A stretch of 64,000 nt of DNA from Myxococcales bacterium (GCA_020633335.1 JACKDU010000006.1:372001-436000); one strand, 5' to 3'; counted from the first letter of the stretch, positions 9,016 through 17,165 are shown. Notes: a model not told the origin generated them from the letters alone. Translations and numbers: made by a program.

Positions 9016-9305
9016 GGGGGCCCCTCGTAGCCGAAGATCGCGTGGAGCTCGGCGATCGCGGCGTCGGTGCAGGAGCGCTTGCGGATCACGGTGATCGGGT
9101 TGCCGCCGATCACCGAGCGGAGGAAGAAGTGCTCCCCCTCGATCTCCATCATCCGAAACGCACCGTTCATCTTGAGGGTCCCGTAGCGCTCAGCGAGTCG
9201 CCTCCAGAGTTCAGTCACAGTGTCCCGATGGAAGAAGTACTTGAAGGTCTGCGGGTGAATACAGGCGTGGACCGGCGCGCGCGTCGGCAGCGGGGCCTCG
9301 CTCAC
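9012..9305 (-). CDS. 97-residue conserved-looking protein between V4R protein and histidine kinase
   Basis: It starts at GTG 9305, sharing one base with the upstream stop (TAGTG), and its TGA overlaps the kinase GTG by 4 bases. Such tight coupling on both sides argues that it is a real gene working with its neighbours. The product has no signal peptide or membrane helix. It contains CIHPQTFKYFFHRDTVTELW and a beta-alpha segment (GAFRMMEIEGEHFFLRSVIGG, ITVIRKRSCTDAAIAELHAIFG). I do not recognise a family. Third-codon-position GC is somewhat lower than in the kinase. It may be a partner that links the V4R sensor to the kinase. Confidence 0.75.
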   Translation of the reverse strand: MSEAPLPTRAPVHACIHPQTFKYFFHRDTVTELWRRLAERYGTLKMNGAFRMMEIEGEHFFLRSVIGGNPITVIRKRSCTDAAIAELHAIFGYEGPP

Positions 9306-10510
9306 TAGGCGACCCTCTCGACCCCGAAGGTGCAGCTCTGGCCGCCGCTGCAGATGCAGGCGCTCTCGGTCGAGGCGAAGGTGCCAAATCGCTCGGCGAG
9401 GGTGCCTTCGCCGTAGACCAGCTCCATCATCCCGGCGGCGACGCCGGTGAGCATGCAGCACTGCGGGCGCTTGGTCGGCCCCCGGAGCTCGCGGAAGCCG
9501 AGCGCCTCGTAGCCGTTGAGCGACTCGATGACCAGGCCGAGCCCGGGCGTGTGCTGGCGGATGTGCCAGTTGCCCCAGCCGAGCGCGTTTGACACCGCGA
9601 CCAGCGCGTGGAGGTTGTCGGGGCGCTCGTGGATCATCGGCGCGATCAGACCCTCCCACTCGGTCGAGTTCATGATCCCGCGGAAGGTGTTCATCCCGCA
9701 GGTCTCGGCGTCCTCGATCAGGAGGCGGCGGGCGGTCTTCTCCCGGCCCTTCGCCGCCATCTCCTCGATGAAGGAGATCGAGAGGAGGTTGTAGAAGTCG
9801 GCGGGCGTGTTCGCGAGGTAGACGCCGAAGGCGGGGATGAGGCCGTCCTGGTTGCCGTGGATCGGCATGCCGACGACCGCGTCGATGATCGCCTGCTCGT
9901 CGACGCTCTCCGAGTGGAGGAAGCCCTCGGCGGCGGGCGGCTCGAACGCGAAGGGGGCGCGCTCGATCGGCTCGATCGGCCGCTCGCGGCCCCGACGGAC
10001 CTCGAAGCGGCAGCGCTCGGCGCCGGTCGCCATGCACTCGACCTCGTGGACGTGGGTGAGCTCGCCGGAGATCGCGAAGATGGCGCCCTGGAGGTAGCCC
10101 TCGGTGAACGAGCAGACCGCGGCGTCGCGGCGGCCGAGGCCGGCGAGCCAGCCCTCGACGAAGTGCGACGAGGGGGCCAGGACCTCGTCCTCGGCGAGGC
10201 GCGAGAGGTCGATGCGACCGTAGCCGAGGTGGGCGTAGAGGAGCTCGGCCATCGCCCGCCGGGTTGCGACGTTGTCGTCCTCGCGGAGGACGTTGCCGAG
10301 GTGCTCGCAGAAGACCCGCTCCGCGACCGCGGTGATCAGCGCCTTGCCGTCGATCTCCGCGGCCCCCTCGACGGTCCGCTGGATCCGCGAGTTGTAGTGG
10401 TGGCAGTGGATGATCACGTCCTTGCCGCCGATCACTCGGCGGTAGCTCTCCTTGTTGAAGACCAGCGAGAGGCGCTCGCGCAGGGCAGCAAGATCAGCGG
10501 TGTTCTCCAT
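9305..10510 (-). CDS. Double V4R (4-vinyl reductase) domain sensory protein
   Basis: 401 residues with two related halves. Each ends in the V4R signature of an upstream Cys followed by a Gly and a second Cys before an aromatic beta strand: ECMATGAERCRFEVRRG (about residues 155-170) and ACICSGGQSCTFGVERVA at the very C-terminus. V4R domains bind small molecules, and the paired Cys/His residues may bind a metal. They occur in BchJ and in XylR/DmpR-type activators. Here the domain stands without a DNA-binding or enzymatic module, and the gene leads a three-gene coupled operon with a 97-aa protein and a hybrid histidine kinase. I infer that it is the ligand sensor of that pathway. A TAGTCT hexamer sits 16 bases upstream, with a GAGGT ribosome site. 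Confidence 0.78.
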   Translation of the reverse strand: MENTADLAALRERLSLVFNKESYRRVIGGKDVIIHCHHYNSRIQRTVEGAAEIDGKALITAVAERVFCEHLGNVLREDDNVATRRAMAELLYAHLGYGRIDLSRLAEDEVLAPSSHFVEGWLAGLGRRDAAVCSFTEGYLQGAIFAISGELTHVHEVECMATGAERCRFEVRRGRERPIEPIERAPFAFEPPAAEGFLHSESVDEQAIIDAVVGMPIHGNQDGLIPAFGVYLANTPADFYNLLSISFIEEMAAKGREKTARRLLIEDAETCGMNTFRGIMNSTEWEGLIAPMIHERPDNLHALVAVSNALGWGNWHIRQHTPGLGLVIESLNGYEALGFRELRGPTKRPQCCMLTGVAAGMMELVYGEGTLAERFGTFASTESACICSGGQSCTFGVERVA

Positions 10511-10526
10511 GGGACCTCGTGCCGCG

Positions 10527-10532
10527 AGACTA
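10527..10532 (-). promoter_or_regulatory. Putative -10 hexamer for the V4R-kinase operon
   Basis: TAGTCT, 16 bases before ATG 10510, with GAGGT in between as a ribosome-binding site. Confidence 0.35.
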
Positions 10533-10604
10533 TCAGAGTTGGCCGTGCTCTCTGCGTTCGAGAGCGCCGCGATACGCCCGCCAACGCGCCCCGAAGAGGT
10601 CGCT

Positions 10605-10660
10605 GCGGACGTCGGCGAGGCGAGGCGATGACGTCCGCGAGGCGACGCGATTGCGGACGT
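10605..10660. promoter_or_regulatory. Three alternating complementary arms (mutually exclusive hairpins)
   Basis: GCGGACGT (10605-10612), ACGTCCGC (10631-10638) and GCGGACGT (10653-10660) lie between the kbl stop and the V4R operon. The middle arm can pair with either outer arm but not both. The distal pair would also serve as the kbl terminator. An attenuator-like switch is possible but unproven. Confidence 0.4.
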
Positions 10661-10671
10661 TTTCTCTGGGG

Positions 10672-11871
10672 TCAGGAGGCGGCGGAAGAGAGGACGCCGA
10701 GCTCGCGGCCGACCCGCGTGAAGGCGTCGATCGCCTTCTCGACCTCGGCGTCGCTGTGGATCGCCGAGAGCTGCACGCGGATCCGGGCCTGTCCCTTGGG
10801 GACCACCGGGTACGAGAAGCCGATCACGTAGATCCCCTCGTCGAGGAGGCGTCGGGCCATCTCGTTGGCGAGGCGCGCGTCTCCGAGCATGATCGGCACG
10901 ATCGGGTGGACGCCGGGCTTGATCGTGAAGCCGGCGGCGCTCATGCCCGCGCGGAAGCGGGTCGTGTTGGCCTCCAGGCGATCACGGAGCTCGGTGCTCG
11001 CGCTCAGGAGATCGAGGATCGCGAGGGTCGCGGCGACGATCGGCGGGGCGAGCGAATTCGAGAAGAGGTAGGGCCGCGAGCGGTTGCGCAGGAGATCGAT
11101 GATCTCCTTGCGGCCCGAGGTCGCGCCGCCGGAGGCGCCGCCGAGCGCCTTGCCGAAGGTCGTGGTGATCACGTCGACGCGGCCCATGCACCCGCGGTGC
11201 TCGTGGGTGCCGCGGCCGGTCCGGCCGATGAAGCCGGTGGCGTGCGAGTCGTCGACCATCACCATCGCCCCGTAGCGCTCGGCGAGGTCGCAGATCGCGT
11301 CGATCCGGGCGATGTTGCCGTCCATCGAGAAGACGCCGTCGGTGGCGATCATCCGCAGGCGGGCGCCCTGGGTCGCCTTCAGGATCGACTCGAGCTCGTC
11401 GAGATCGTCGTTGGCGTAGCGGTGGCGCTGGGCCTTGCAGAGGCGGACTCCGTCGATGATCGACGCGTGGTTGAGGGCGTCCGAGATGATCGCGTCCTCG
11501 GGCCCGAGGAGGGTCTCGAAGAGGCCGCCGTTGGCGTCGAAGCACGACGAGTAGAGGATCGTCTCGTCGGTCCCGAGGAACTCGGAGACCTTGGCCTCGA
11601 GCTCCTTGTGGCGATCCTGGGTGCCGCAGATGAAGCGGACCGACGACATCCCGAAGCCGCGCTCGTCGAGGGCGGCGCGGGCGGCCTCGATCGCCTTCGG
11701 GTGGCTCGAGAGCCCGAGGTAGTTGTTGGCGCAGAAGTTGATCACCTTGCGGCCGCCGACGTCGATCTCGGCGCTCTGCGGCGAGGTGATGATCCGCTCG
11801 TGCTTGGTGAGGCCGGCCGCCTCGATCTCGTCGAGGATCGCCTGGTAGTGGGCCTTCGCTTGCTCAAACAT
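10672..11871 (-). CDS. kbl: Glycine C-acetyltransferase (2-amino-3-ketobutyrate CoA ligase)
   Basis: 399 residues from ATG 11871 (MFEQAKAHYQ), preceded by a GGAGAAG ribosome site; the E. coli enzyme is 398 residues. It is a PLP enzyme of the alpha-oxoamine synthase family. The PLP lysine lies in TTTFGKALGGASGG, with the Asp/His pair in MVMVDDSHATGF and the N-terminal NYLGLSSHP block. It cleaves 2-amino-3-oxobutyrate with CoA to glycine and acetyl-CoA in the cytoplasm. The gene follows the threonine dehydrogenase gene by 38 bases on the same strand, completing the two-step threonine-to-glycine route, and this context separates it from 8-amino-7-oxononanoate synthase or 5-aminolevulinate synthase. 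Confidence 0.95.
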   Translation of the reverse strand: MFEQAKAHYQAILDEIEAAGLTKHERIITSPQSAEIDVGGRKVINFCANNYLGLSSHPKAIEAARAALDERGFGMSSVRFICGTQDRHKELEAKVSEFLGTDETILYSSCFDANGGLFETLLGPEDAIISDALNHASIIDGVRLCKAQRHRYANDDLDELESILKATQGARLRMIATDGVFSMDGNIARIDAICDLAERYGAMVMVDDSHATGFIGRTGRGTHEHRGCMGRVDVITTTFGKALGGASGGATSGRKEIIDLLRNRSRPYLFSNSLAPPIVAATLAILDLLSASTELRDRLEANTTRFRAGMSAAGFTIKPGVHPIVPIMLGDARLANEMARRLLDEGIYVIGFSYPVVPKGQARIRVQLSAIHSDAEVEKAIDAFTRVGRELGVLSSAAS

Positions 11872-11909
11872 CGGCTCTTCTCCCTCTCTTCTCGGTCGCT
11901 GGCGCTGGA

Positions 11910-12866
11910 TCAGTGGGCGGCGCCCTCGGGGTGGGCGCGGAGGAGCGCCCGGACCTCGGGGATCAGCGCCGCGGTCATCCCCTCGAGGTCGTGCTCCGGC
12001 CGCCAGCCCCAGTCGCGGCGGGCGAGGCTGTCGTCGAGCGCGTCGGGCCACGAGTCGAGGATCGCCTGGCGCCGGGGGTCGGGCTCGAAGGTGATCGACA
12101 CGCCGGGGAGCGCCCGCATCACCGAGTCGGCGATCTCCTGGGCGGTCGGCGAGAACGCGGCGATGTTGTAGACCGAGCGGCTGAGGCGCTCGCGCGGGGC
12201 GGCCGCGAGCTCGACGAGCGCCCGGATCCCGTCGGGCATGTACATCATCGGGATCCGCGAGTCGGGGCGGCAGAAGGCCTCATAGCGCCCGGCGCGGAGC
12301 CCCTCGATGTACATCAGCGGCGCGTAGTCGGAGGTGCCGCCGCCCGGCAGGGTCGCCGAGATCAGCCCGGGGAAGCGGACCGCCCGGAAGTCGACGCCGT
12401 AGCGCCGGAAGTAGTAGTCGCCGAGGAGCTCGCCGGCGACCTTGGTGATCCCGTACATCGTCGTCGGCCGCAGCGGGACGTCGTCGCCGACCGGCGAGGC
12501 GAGGCCGGGGCCGAAGACGGCGATCGTGCTGGTGAAGACGAGCTGGCGGACGCCGTGCTCGCGGCAGGCCTCGAGGACGTTGAAGGTCCCGGTCTGGTTG
12601 ACCGCGTAGGCGACCTGCGGGCGGCTCTCGCCGGTGGCGCTGAGGAGCGCCGCCAGGTGGAAGACCGCGCCGGGCGTGAGCTCGCGGAAGAGCGCGGCGA
12701 TCTCGGCCGGGTCGGTGACGTCGAGGTGGTGCCAGGGGAGGCCCTCGGGGGCGCCCGCCGGCCGCGGGTTGACGTCGCTGCCGTGGACCTCGTGCCCGCG
12801 GGCGAGGAGCATTCGAATGAGATCGAGACCGACTTGCCCTCCGGCACCCGTGACGAGGATCTTCAT
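11910..12866 (-). CDS. tdh: NAD-dependent L-threonine 3-dehydrogenase, epimerase-type (SDR)
   Basis: 318 residues. The N-terminal Rossmann motif is MKILVTGAGGQVG. The extended-SDR catalytic residues are Thr/Ser in FTSTIAVFG and YGITK (Tyr-x-x-x-Lys). The segment RFPGLISATLPGGGTSDYA matches the UDP-galactose-epimerase-like threonine dehydrogenases rather than sugar epimerases. It oxidises L-threonine to 2-amino-3-oxobutyrate, which the next gene product, Kbl, consumes before it decarboxylates. This SDR type differs from the zinc-dependent medium-chain Tdh of E. coli. It is the first gene of a two-gene operon. The product is cytoplasmic. Confidence 0.92.
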   Translation of the reverse strand: MKILVTGAGGQVGLDLIRMLLARGHEVHGSDVNPRPAGAPEGLPWHHLDVTDPAEIAALFRELTPGAVFHLAALLSATGESRPQVAYAVNQTGTFNVLEACREHGVRQLVFTSTIAVFGPGLASPVGDDVPLRPTTMYGITKVAGELLGDYYFRRYGVDFRAVRFPGLISATLPGGGTSDYAPLMYIEGLRAGRYEAFCRPDSRIPMMYMPDGIRALVELAAAPRERLSRSVYNIAAFSPTAQEIADSVMRALPGVSITFEPDPRRQAILDSWPDALDDSLARRDWGWRPEHDLEGMTAALIPEVRALLRAHPEGAAH

Positions 12867-13049
12867 GCGCCGCTAGCCCTGCCGATCGCGCCGTCCGCCG
12901 ATCAGGCCCCGGCATCATCGCGGATCGCCGCGAGCGCCCGCAAGGGCCGGCGGGCCCGCGCGCCGCGCCCGGACGAGAGGTCGCCCACACCGGCGGCCGG
13001 CGGTCCGCCGACGCCGGCCGGAGCCCGAGCGATCGGCGCGTCGCCGGGC

Positions 13050-13994
13050 TCAGGGGCGGGCGCCGATGACCTTGAGATCGCGGTAGATCCAGCCGATCGG
13101 CGCGGTCTCGATGTCGCCGGGCGGATCGCGTCCGAGCTCGAGGTAGAAGGCCGACGCGAGGTGGGCGTCCGGGTCGAGGTACGCGACCTCGCCGACGCGC
13201 TCGGCGACCACCTCGCCGGCGATCGAGAGGGCGCAGCGCTGCTCGTGGAGATCGCCGTCGAGGGTGCACCCCAGGTGGACCTCGCTCCCCTCCTGCCAGG
13301 CGTAGGTCCCCGACCACTGGGTGTAGCTCATGTAGCCGGCGGCGATCTCCTTGCGCCCGAACATCCGGAAGTGGGGGGCCTTGTTGCCGGCGAAGGTCAC
13401 CGCCGCGGCGCCCATGAGGTAGCGCTGATCGCTCTTGCTCTGGTTGGCGCGGAAGAGGCCGAAGAGGATGTGCTCGGTCCGGTCGGGGGTCCCCTCGTCG
13501 GGGATCTCGGGCTGCCAGCCGCCGACGACGAGGTCGACGTCGAGGCGGAGGCGGTGATAGGCGATCCCCTTGTCGCCGAAGTCGAGGTGGAGCATCGGCG
13601 CCTCCACGCTCGGGATGAAGACCTCGCCCGGGAGGTCGAGGAGGAGCTCCTCGACGAGGGGAGGGGGCTCGCCGGTGTCACCGGTCGAGGCGTCGCCCGT
13701 CGAGGTGCCGGCGGTCGATCCAGACGCGGCGGTCGAGCCGGACGCGGCGGTCTCGCTCGGATCGCCGCTCGTCGACGCGTCGGTCGATCCGCCCGTGCTC
13801 GCGTCGCCGCCCGTGCTCGCGTCGCCGCCTGTCGCGTTCGTCGCGTTCGTCGAGTTCGCCGTGCCCGTCGACGCGGACGCCGACGCGCTGGTGATCGGGC
13901 CGCTCGCTTGGGTCGCGGACGCGCTCGAGCCGCTCGTGTCGGCGCAGGCGGAGACCAGTCCGAGGGTGGCGAGGAGGGACAGCGATGGGCGCAT
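13050..13994 (-). CDS. Surface lipoprotein with long Ser/Thr/Gly linker
   Basis: 314 residues. A signal peptide ends in the lipobox VSAC (about residue 17). It is followed by roughly 85 residues of low-complexity Ser/Thr/Ala/Gly/Asp sequence with repeated DASTGG and STGD units, then a globular C-terminal domain. That domain is beta-rich (FIPSVEAPMLHLDFGDKG, RLRLDVDLVVGGWQPEIPD, YMSYTQWSGTYAWQEG), suggestive of a carbohydrate-binding or concanavalin-like sandwich, but I cannot name the family. The linker would let the domain extend from the outer membrane. Such linkers are typical of lipoproteins in Nannocystis-type myxobacteria. The start lies 6 bases after a TAGGGT hexamer. The preceding 183 bases, between this gene's stop and the tdh start, contain no visible gene. 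Confidence 0.8.
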   Translation of the reverse strand: MRPSLSLLATLGLVSACADTSGSSASATQASGPITSASASASTGTANSTNATNATGGDASTGGDASTGGSTDASTSGDPSETAASGSTAASGSTAGTSTGDASTGDTGEPPPLVEELLLDLPGEVFIPSVEAPMLHLDFGDKGIAYHRLRLDVDLVVGGWQPEIPDEGTPDRTEHILFGLFRANQSKSDQRYLMGAAAVTFAGNKAPHFRMFGRKEIAAGYMSYTQWSGTYAWQEGSEVHLGCTLDGDLHEQRCALSIAGEVVAERVGEVAYLDPDAHLASAFYLELGRDPPGDIETAPIGWIYRDLKVIGARP

Positions 13995-14000
13995 GTGCGC

Positions 14001-14006
14001 ACCCTA
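14001..14006 (-). promoter_or_regulatory. Putative -10 hexamer, leaderless start at 13994
   Basis: TAGGGT on the minus strand followed by 6 bases and ATG 13994. Confidence 0.5.
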
Positions 14007-14070
14007 GCAGGCCTCGCGGGCGCTCGGCGCGGATCCGCGCAGGGGCGCCCAGGCCCCGCCAGAACGACCT

Positions 14071-14093
14071 TCTGCGCCCAGGGGGGGCGCAGA
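14071..14093 (-). terminator. Hairpin downstream of the phosphatase gene
   Basis: TCTGCGCCC and GGGCGCAGA form a perfect 9-bp stem with a 5-base loop, 15 bases past the phosphatase stop. No T-run follows. Confidence 0.5.
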
Positions 14094-14107
14094 CCTCGGC
14101 GCTCCGA

Positions 14108-15781
14108 TCAGATGTCGAGCTCGGGCGCGCTCCGGAAGAAGGCGTTGTACTCCGGCCCCTGGAAGCGGCGGTAGTCGATCGCCCAGGGGATCGCCCGGGT
14201 CTCGCCGTCGCGGCTGGTGATCGTCAGGGCCATCGGCCGGACGTCGCGGTAGTTGGAGTCCTGCGGGATGTCGTCGTTGGCGACCCCGCCGGCCGAGAAG
14301 AGCGTGAAGAGGCGGATGTCCTCGTCGGGGTAGAGCGAGCGGAAGCCGGCGTTGATCTTCTCGTGGCCGCGGACCAGCGTGTTGCAGTCGATCGCGCTCA
14401 TGAACTTGCGGAACTGCTTGCGGCCGAAGGCGAAGCGGGCGCTCGCGTTCTGGAGGTCAGTGGGGATGAACTCCGCCGGGCTCGGGTCGCTCCAGAGCAT
14501 CTGGAAGCGGATCTCCTTGTCGTTGAGGCTGCTCAGGTCGGCCCAGCGATCGACGAGGAGCGAGTCCCGCGGGATCCCGGCGTGGACGAAGAGGATCTGG
14601 TCGAAGAAGAGCATGTTCGGCATCGACTCGAAGAAGTCGAGGTAGCGGGCGAACACGTCGTCGGGGACCAGCGGCGAGAGGGTGTGGATCGCCTCCGCCG
14701 GCCGGACGCCGGCGTGGATCTTCCCCTGGAACTCGATGTAGTACTCGTGGTTGCCGCGGAGGACGAAGACGTGCTCCGGCACCGTGAGGAAGAGGTTGAG
14801 GACCGCGCGGAAGACCCCGTTGTAGGAGAAGCGCCCGCGGTCGATGTAGTCGCCGAGGAGGACCAGGCGGACGTCGGGGTTGTTCTCCGGATCGGCGCGG
14901 AAGGCCCGCACCTTCTCCATGAAGCCGGACTGGAGGATCGCCGCCTTCAGGTTGGAGTAGCAGCCGTGGAGGTCGCCGAGGACGATGAGCTCGTAGTCGC
15001 GGCTCGGGCGGCTCGGGACCACGTAGACGTGGCCGTCGAGGAACTCGTCGCCGCCGGCGAAGTCGGTGACGTGCTGGTGCCCCCGGAGGCGGCCGCGGCC
15101 GGCCGCGCGCTGCTTGGCGAAGATCGCCTCGGCCCGCTCGAGGAGCTTGAGGTCGGCCGCGACCTGCGCGCGGATCGTCGCCGGATCGGCGGAGTAGTGG
15201 TGCTCGAGCTTCTGGAAGAAGGGGTGATCGTGGGTCTGGGGGACCAGCGTCGCCGGCTCGTCGATCGCGATCCCGAGCCCCTCGAGCGCGCTCTCGTCGA
15301 TCATGATCTCGGCGCCGAGGTGCTCGGCGAGCTCGTTGCGGAAGGCGAGCTCGGCCGGGTGGATCTCGCCGTCGGCGGCGATGAACTCGTCGACCATCTC
15401 GATCAGCGCGTCGCGGTTCTCGCCCCGGAGGTCGCTGAGGCGCTCGTAGCAGCCGAGCATGAGCCGCGAGCGGACGAAGCTCTCGGCCTCCTCGCCGTCG
15501 GCGACCGCCTCGTGGAGGAGCGCCCGGACCTCCTGCTCGATCTCCTGGAAGCGCTCGATGTAGTGGTTGTGGAGCCCCTCGATCTGCTCGAAGCGGACCT
15601 CGGCGTCCATCGGCCCCAGCGCGTCGATCCGCGAGGTGACGATCTGCCGGAGGTAGGAGCGGATGAACGCCTTCTCCCGGAGGTCGAACTCGGTGTCGAT
15701 GTACCCGCAGGTGGTGAGGTAGTAGATGATCGCGTCGATCTGCTGCTCGGCGATCGCTGGATCGGGGCTGAGTTGGATCAT
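14108..15781 (-). CDS. PPP-family protein phosphatase with N-terminal TerB-like helical region
   Basis: 557 residues from ATG 15781, with GGAGG upstream. The C-terminal half has all metallophosphoesterase motifs of PPP phosphatases: GDLHG (269-273), GDYIDRG (310-316), RGNHE (342-346), HAGIPRDS (about 410) and RGHEKIN (about 475). The ordered GDxHG/GDxxDRG/GNHE set and the later Arg-Gly-His indicate Ser/Thr phosphatase activity using two metal ions. Residues 1-225 are helical, with DTEFDLREKAFI and DEFIAADGEIHPAEL, a pattern like two TerB-type domains that may bind metal or sense the envelope. No signal peptide is seen. In a genome rich in Hanks-type kinases it may reverse their phosphorylation, but the target is unknown. 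Confidence 0.85.
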   Translation of the reverse strand: MIQLSPDPAIAEQQIDAIIYYLTTCGYIDTEFDLREKAFIRSYLRQIVTSRIDALGPMDAEVRFEQIEGLHNHYIERFQEIEQEVRALLHEAVADGEEAESFVRSRLMLGCYERLSDLRGENRDALIEMVDEFIAADGEIHPAELAFRNELAEHLGAEIMIDESALEGLGIAIDEPATLVPQTHDHPFFQKLEHHYSADPATIRAQVAADLKLLERAEAIFAKQRAAGRGRLRGHQHVTDFAGGDEFLDGHVYVVPSRPSRDYELIVLGDLHGCYSNLKAAILQSGFMEKVRAFRADPENNPDVRLVLLGDYIDRGRFSYNGVFRAVLNLFLTVPEHVFVLRGNHEYYIEFQGKIHAGVRPAEAIHTLSPLVPDDVFARYLDFFESMPNMLFFDQILFVHAGIPRDSLLVDRWADLSSLNDKEIRFQMLWSDPSPAEFIPTDLQNASARFAFGRKQFRKFMSAIDCNTLVRGHEKINAGFRSLYPDEDIRLFTLFSAGGVANDDIPQDSNYRDVRPMALTITSRDGETRAIPWAIDYRRFQGPEYNAFFRSAPELDI

Positions 15782-15872
15782 GCGGCCTCCGTCGACGCCG
15801 CGGGGGCCCCTGGCGCGGGGGCCAGGCGCCCCTGAGGGCGCTCCGCGGCGGCCGCAGCATACCCCGGGGCCG

Positions 15873-15897
15873 GCGAAAGCGCGGGGGGCGCTTTCGC
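15873..15897. promoter_or_regulatory. Perfect 10-bp inverted repeat in a divergent intergenic region
   Basis: GCGAAAGCGC, a GGGGG loop, then GCGCTTTCGC. It lies between the divergent phosphatase (start 15781) and the 16066 gene, so it is better placed as an operator or mRNA hairpin than as a terminator. The rest of the 284-base gap holds no visible gene. Confidence 0.45.
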
Positions 15898-16052
15898 ACG
15901 GTCGCCGGCGCGGGCGCTCGCGTGCGGGCGCCGGTGAGCGAGGGGAGGCCAGGGGGCCTGGAAGAGTGCCAGGTGGGGGCGGGTAGGCGAGGTCGCGCGG
16001 GCCGGGGAGCGAGACCGCCGACGGGGGTCTGGAGCCTGGCGGCGAATTTCGG

Positions 16053-16058
16053 TAGCGT
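16053..16058 (+). promoter_or_regulatory. Putative -10 hexamer, leaderless TTG start at 16066
   Basis: TAGCGT followed by 7 bases and TTG 16066. The in-frame GTG at 16057 falls inside the hexamer and is therefore less likely to be the start. Confidence 0.45.
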
Positions 16059-16065
16059 GGCTGCC

Positions 16066-16860
16066 TTGCGCTCGCACGCCTACCTCATCCGCTCCGAGCG
16101 GTTCTACGACCTCGAAGACCGGCTGCAGGGCATGCTGCCGGGGGCGCCACGCGATCAGATCCTCGCCCTCATCGGCCAGCAGCACGTCATCGATCGGATC
16201 GAGCTGATGAGCGGCGAGTGGCGGCTCCTCTTCTCGATCAACAGCGGCTACCAGCCGGTGGTCGGCGGCCCCAAGCGCTTCGCGCGGATGATGGTCGCGC
16301 CCGACATGCTCCAGAGCCTCGCCGCCGGCCTCTGGAAGAACGAGCTCCACGATCGCTGGCGGCCGATCGCCTACGGCCTCAGCACCCTGACCTACGCCCT
16401 CCCGCTGGCCTCCGGTCTGGTCGGCGTCGTCCTCCTCGAGGAGGACGAGGAGTGGCTCTTCCAGGCGCCGATCAACGAGCTCTCGGCGATCCACCCCGAC
16501 GTCTGGCGGCTCCTCGAGCCCCACTACCGCCAGCTCCTCCAGGCCGAGGACTACCTCGGCCTCGCCCGCCTGGCGACCGACCACGCTGACTCGGTCGTCG
16601 AGTTCACGACCTCGCGCTGGCTCAACCTCCGGCAGGTCTGCCAGGCCCGGGCGCCCGAGGTGCACGCCGCGTTCGAGCGCAAGCTGGTGCCGCCCGGGGA
16701 GTACGACGGGATCATCAAGGGGCTCGCGGGGGTGATCGATCCACAGGAGCAGCCGAGCCTTGATTCGTGGCTGCGGGTGCATGCGACCCGTGGGCACTAT
16801 GGGCTCTACTTTCGGGATATTCGGCTCGAGCGGCTGGTGAAGCTGTCGAAGGCGTCCTGA
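16066..16860 (+). CDS. Conserved-looking cytoplasmic protein of unknown function
   Basis: 264 residues if the TTG at 16066 is used (MRSHAYLIRSERFYDLEDRL); GTG 16057 would add three residues. TTG is preferred because the TAGCGT hexamer precedes it by 7 bases, the spacing seen at other starts here. There is no signal peptide or membrane helix. The sequence is largely helical, with one glycine-rich hydrophobic stretch (LTYALPLASGLVGVVLLEEDEEW). A final third contains TTSRWLNLRQVCQARAPEVH and a C-terminal LRVHATRGHYGLYF. I do not recognise a family. It is divergent from the phosphatase gene and may share its regulation. The last ~100 bases use more A/T at third positions, close to the inverted-repeat element that follows. 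Confidence 0.65.
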   Translation: MRSHAYLIRSERFYDLEDRLQGMLPGAPRDQILALIGQQHVIDRIELMSGEWRLLFSINSGYQPVVGGPKRFARMMVAPDMLQSLAAGLWKNELHDRWRPIAYGLSTLTYALPLASGLVGVVLLEEDEEWLFQAPINELSAIHPDVWRLLEPHYRQLLQAEDYLGLARLATDHADSVVEFTTSRWLNLRQVCQARAPEVHAAFERKLVPPGEYDGIIKGLAGVIDPQEQPSLDSWLRVHATRGHYGLYFRDIRLERLVKLSKAS

Positions 16861-16870
16861 AGGGGGCTTC

Positions 16871-17056
16871 ACTTCGCTTGGGGGCGCGGACTCTGAGGGC
16901 CGCGAGGTTGGAGTGCGGAGGCTGAGGCGGGGCGCGGGGTCCAGGGGCCCTCGTCGCTCACACAGGTGCTCGGTCGTCCGTCGACTTCGTCGACGAACGC
17001 CCTGCGCGACTCGCTCTCGAGGGCCCCTGGACCCCGCTCACCAGCGTCGTCAGCCT
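16871..17056 (+). repeat. 186-bp inverted-repeat element, left copy
   Basis: This copy matches 18576-18761 in reverse orientation over its full length. The central 90 bases (16941-17030 against 18602-18691) are identical. The core is itself bounded by CCAGGGGCCCTCG and its complement CGAGGGCCCCTGG, and holds a small CGTCGAC-TTC-GTCGACG hairpin. No coding capacity is credible. It looks like a miniature mobile or recombination element. It fills most of the 305-base gap before the next gene. Confidence 0.9.
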
Positions 17057-17152
17057 TCTCTTTGGAGGGAGTCAGGGGGCGGGGCTCATCCACGTGGTTC
17101 GGGCGCTGTGGCGGGTGGACTTCGTGGCGGGCTCGCCAGGGGGCGGATCTGA

Positions 17153-17158
17153 TAGGCT
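17153..17158 (+). promoter_or_regulatory. Putative -10 hexamer, leaderless start at 17166
   Basis: TAGGCT followed by 7 bases and ATG 17166. Confidence 0.5.
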
Positions 17159-17165
17159 GCGAGCG

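Noticed and set aside
16057..16860. GTG 16057 as start of the unknown gene
   Set aside because: It falls inside the TAGCGT hexamer; TTG 16066 keeps the common 7-base spacing. The difference is three codons, so the call stays tentative.
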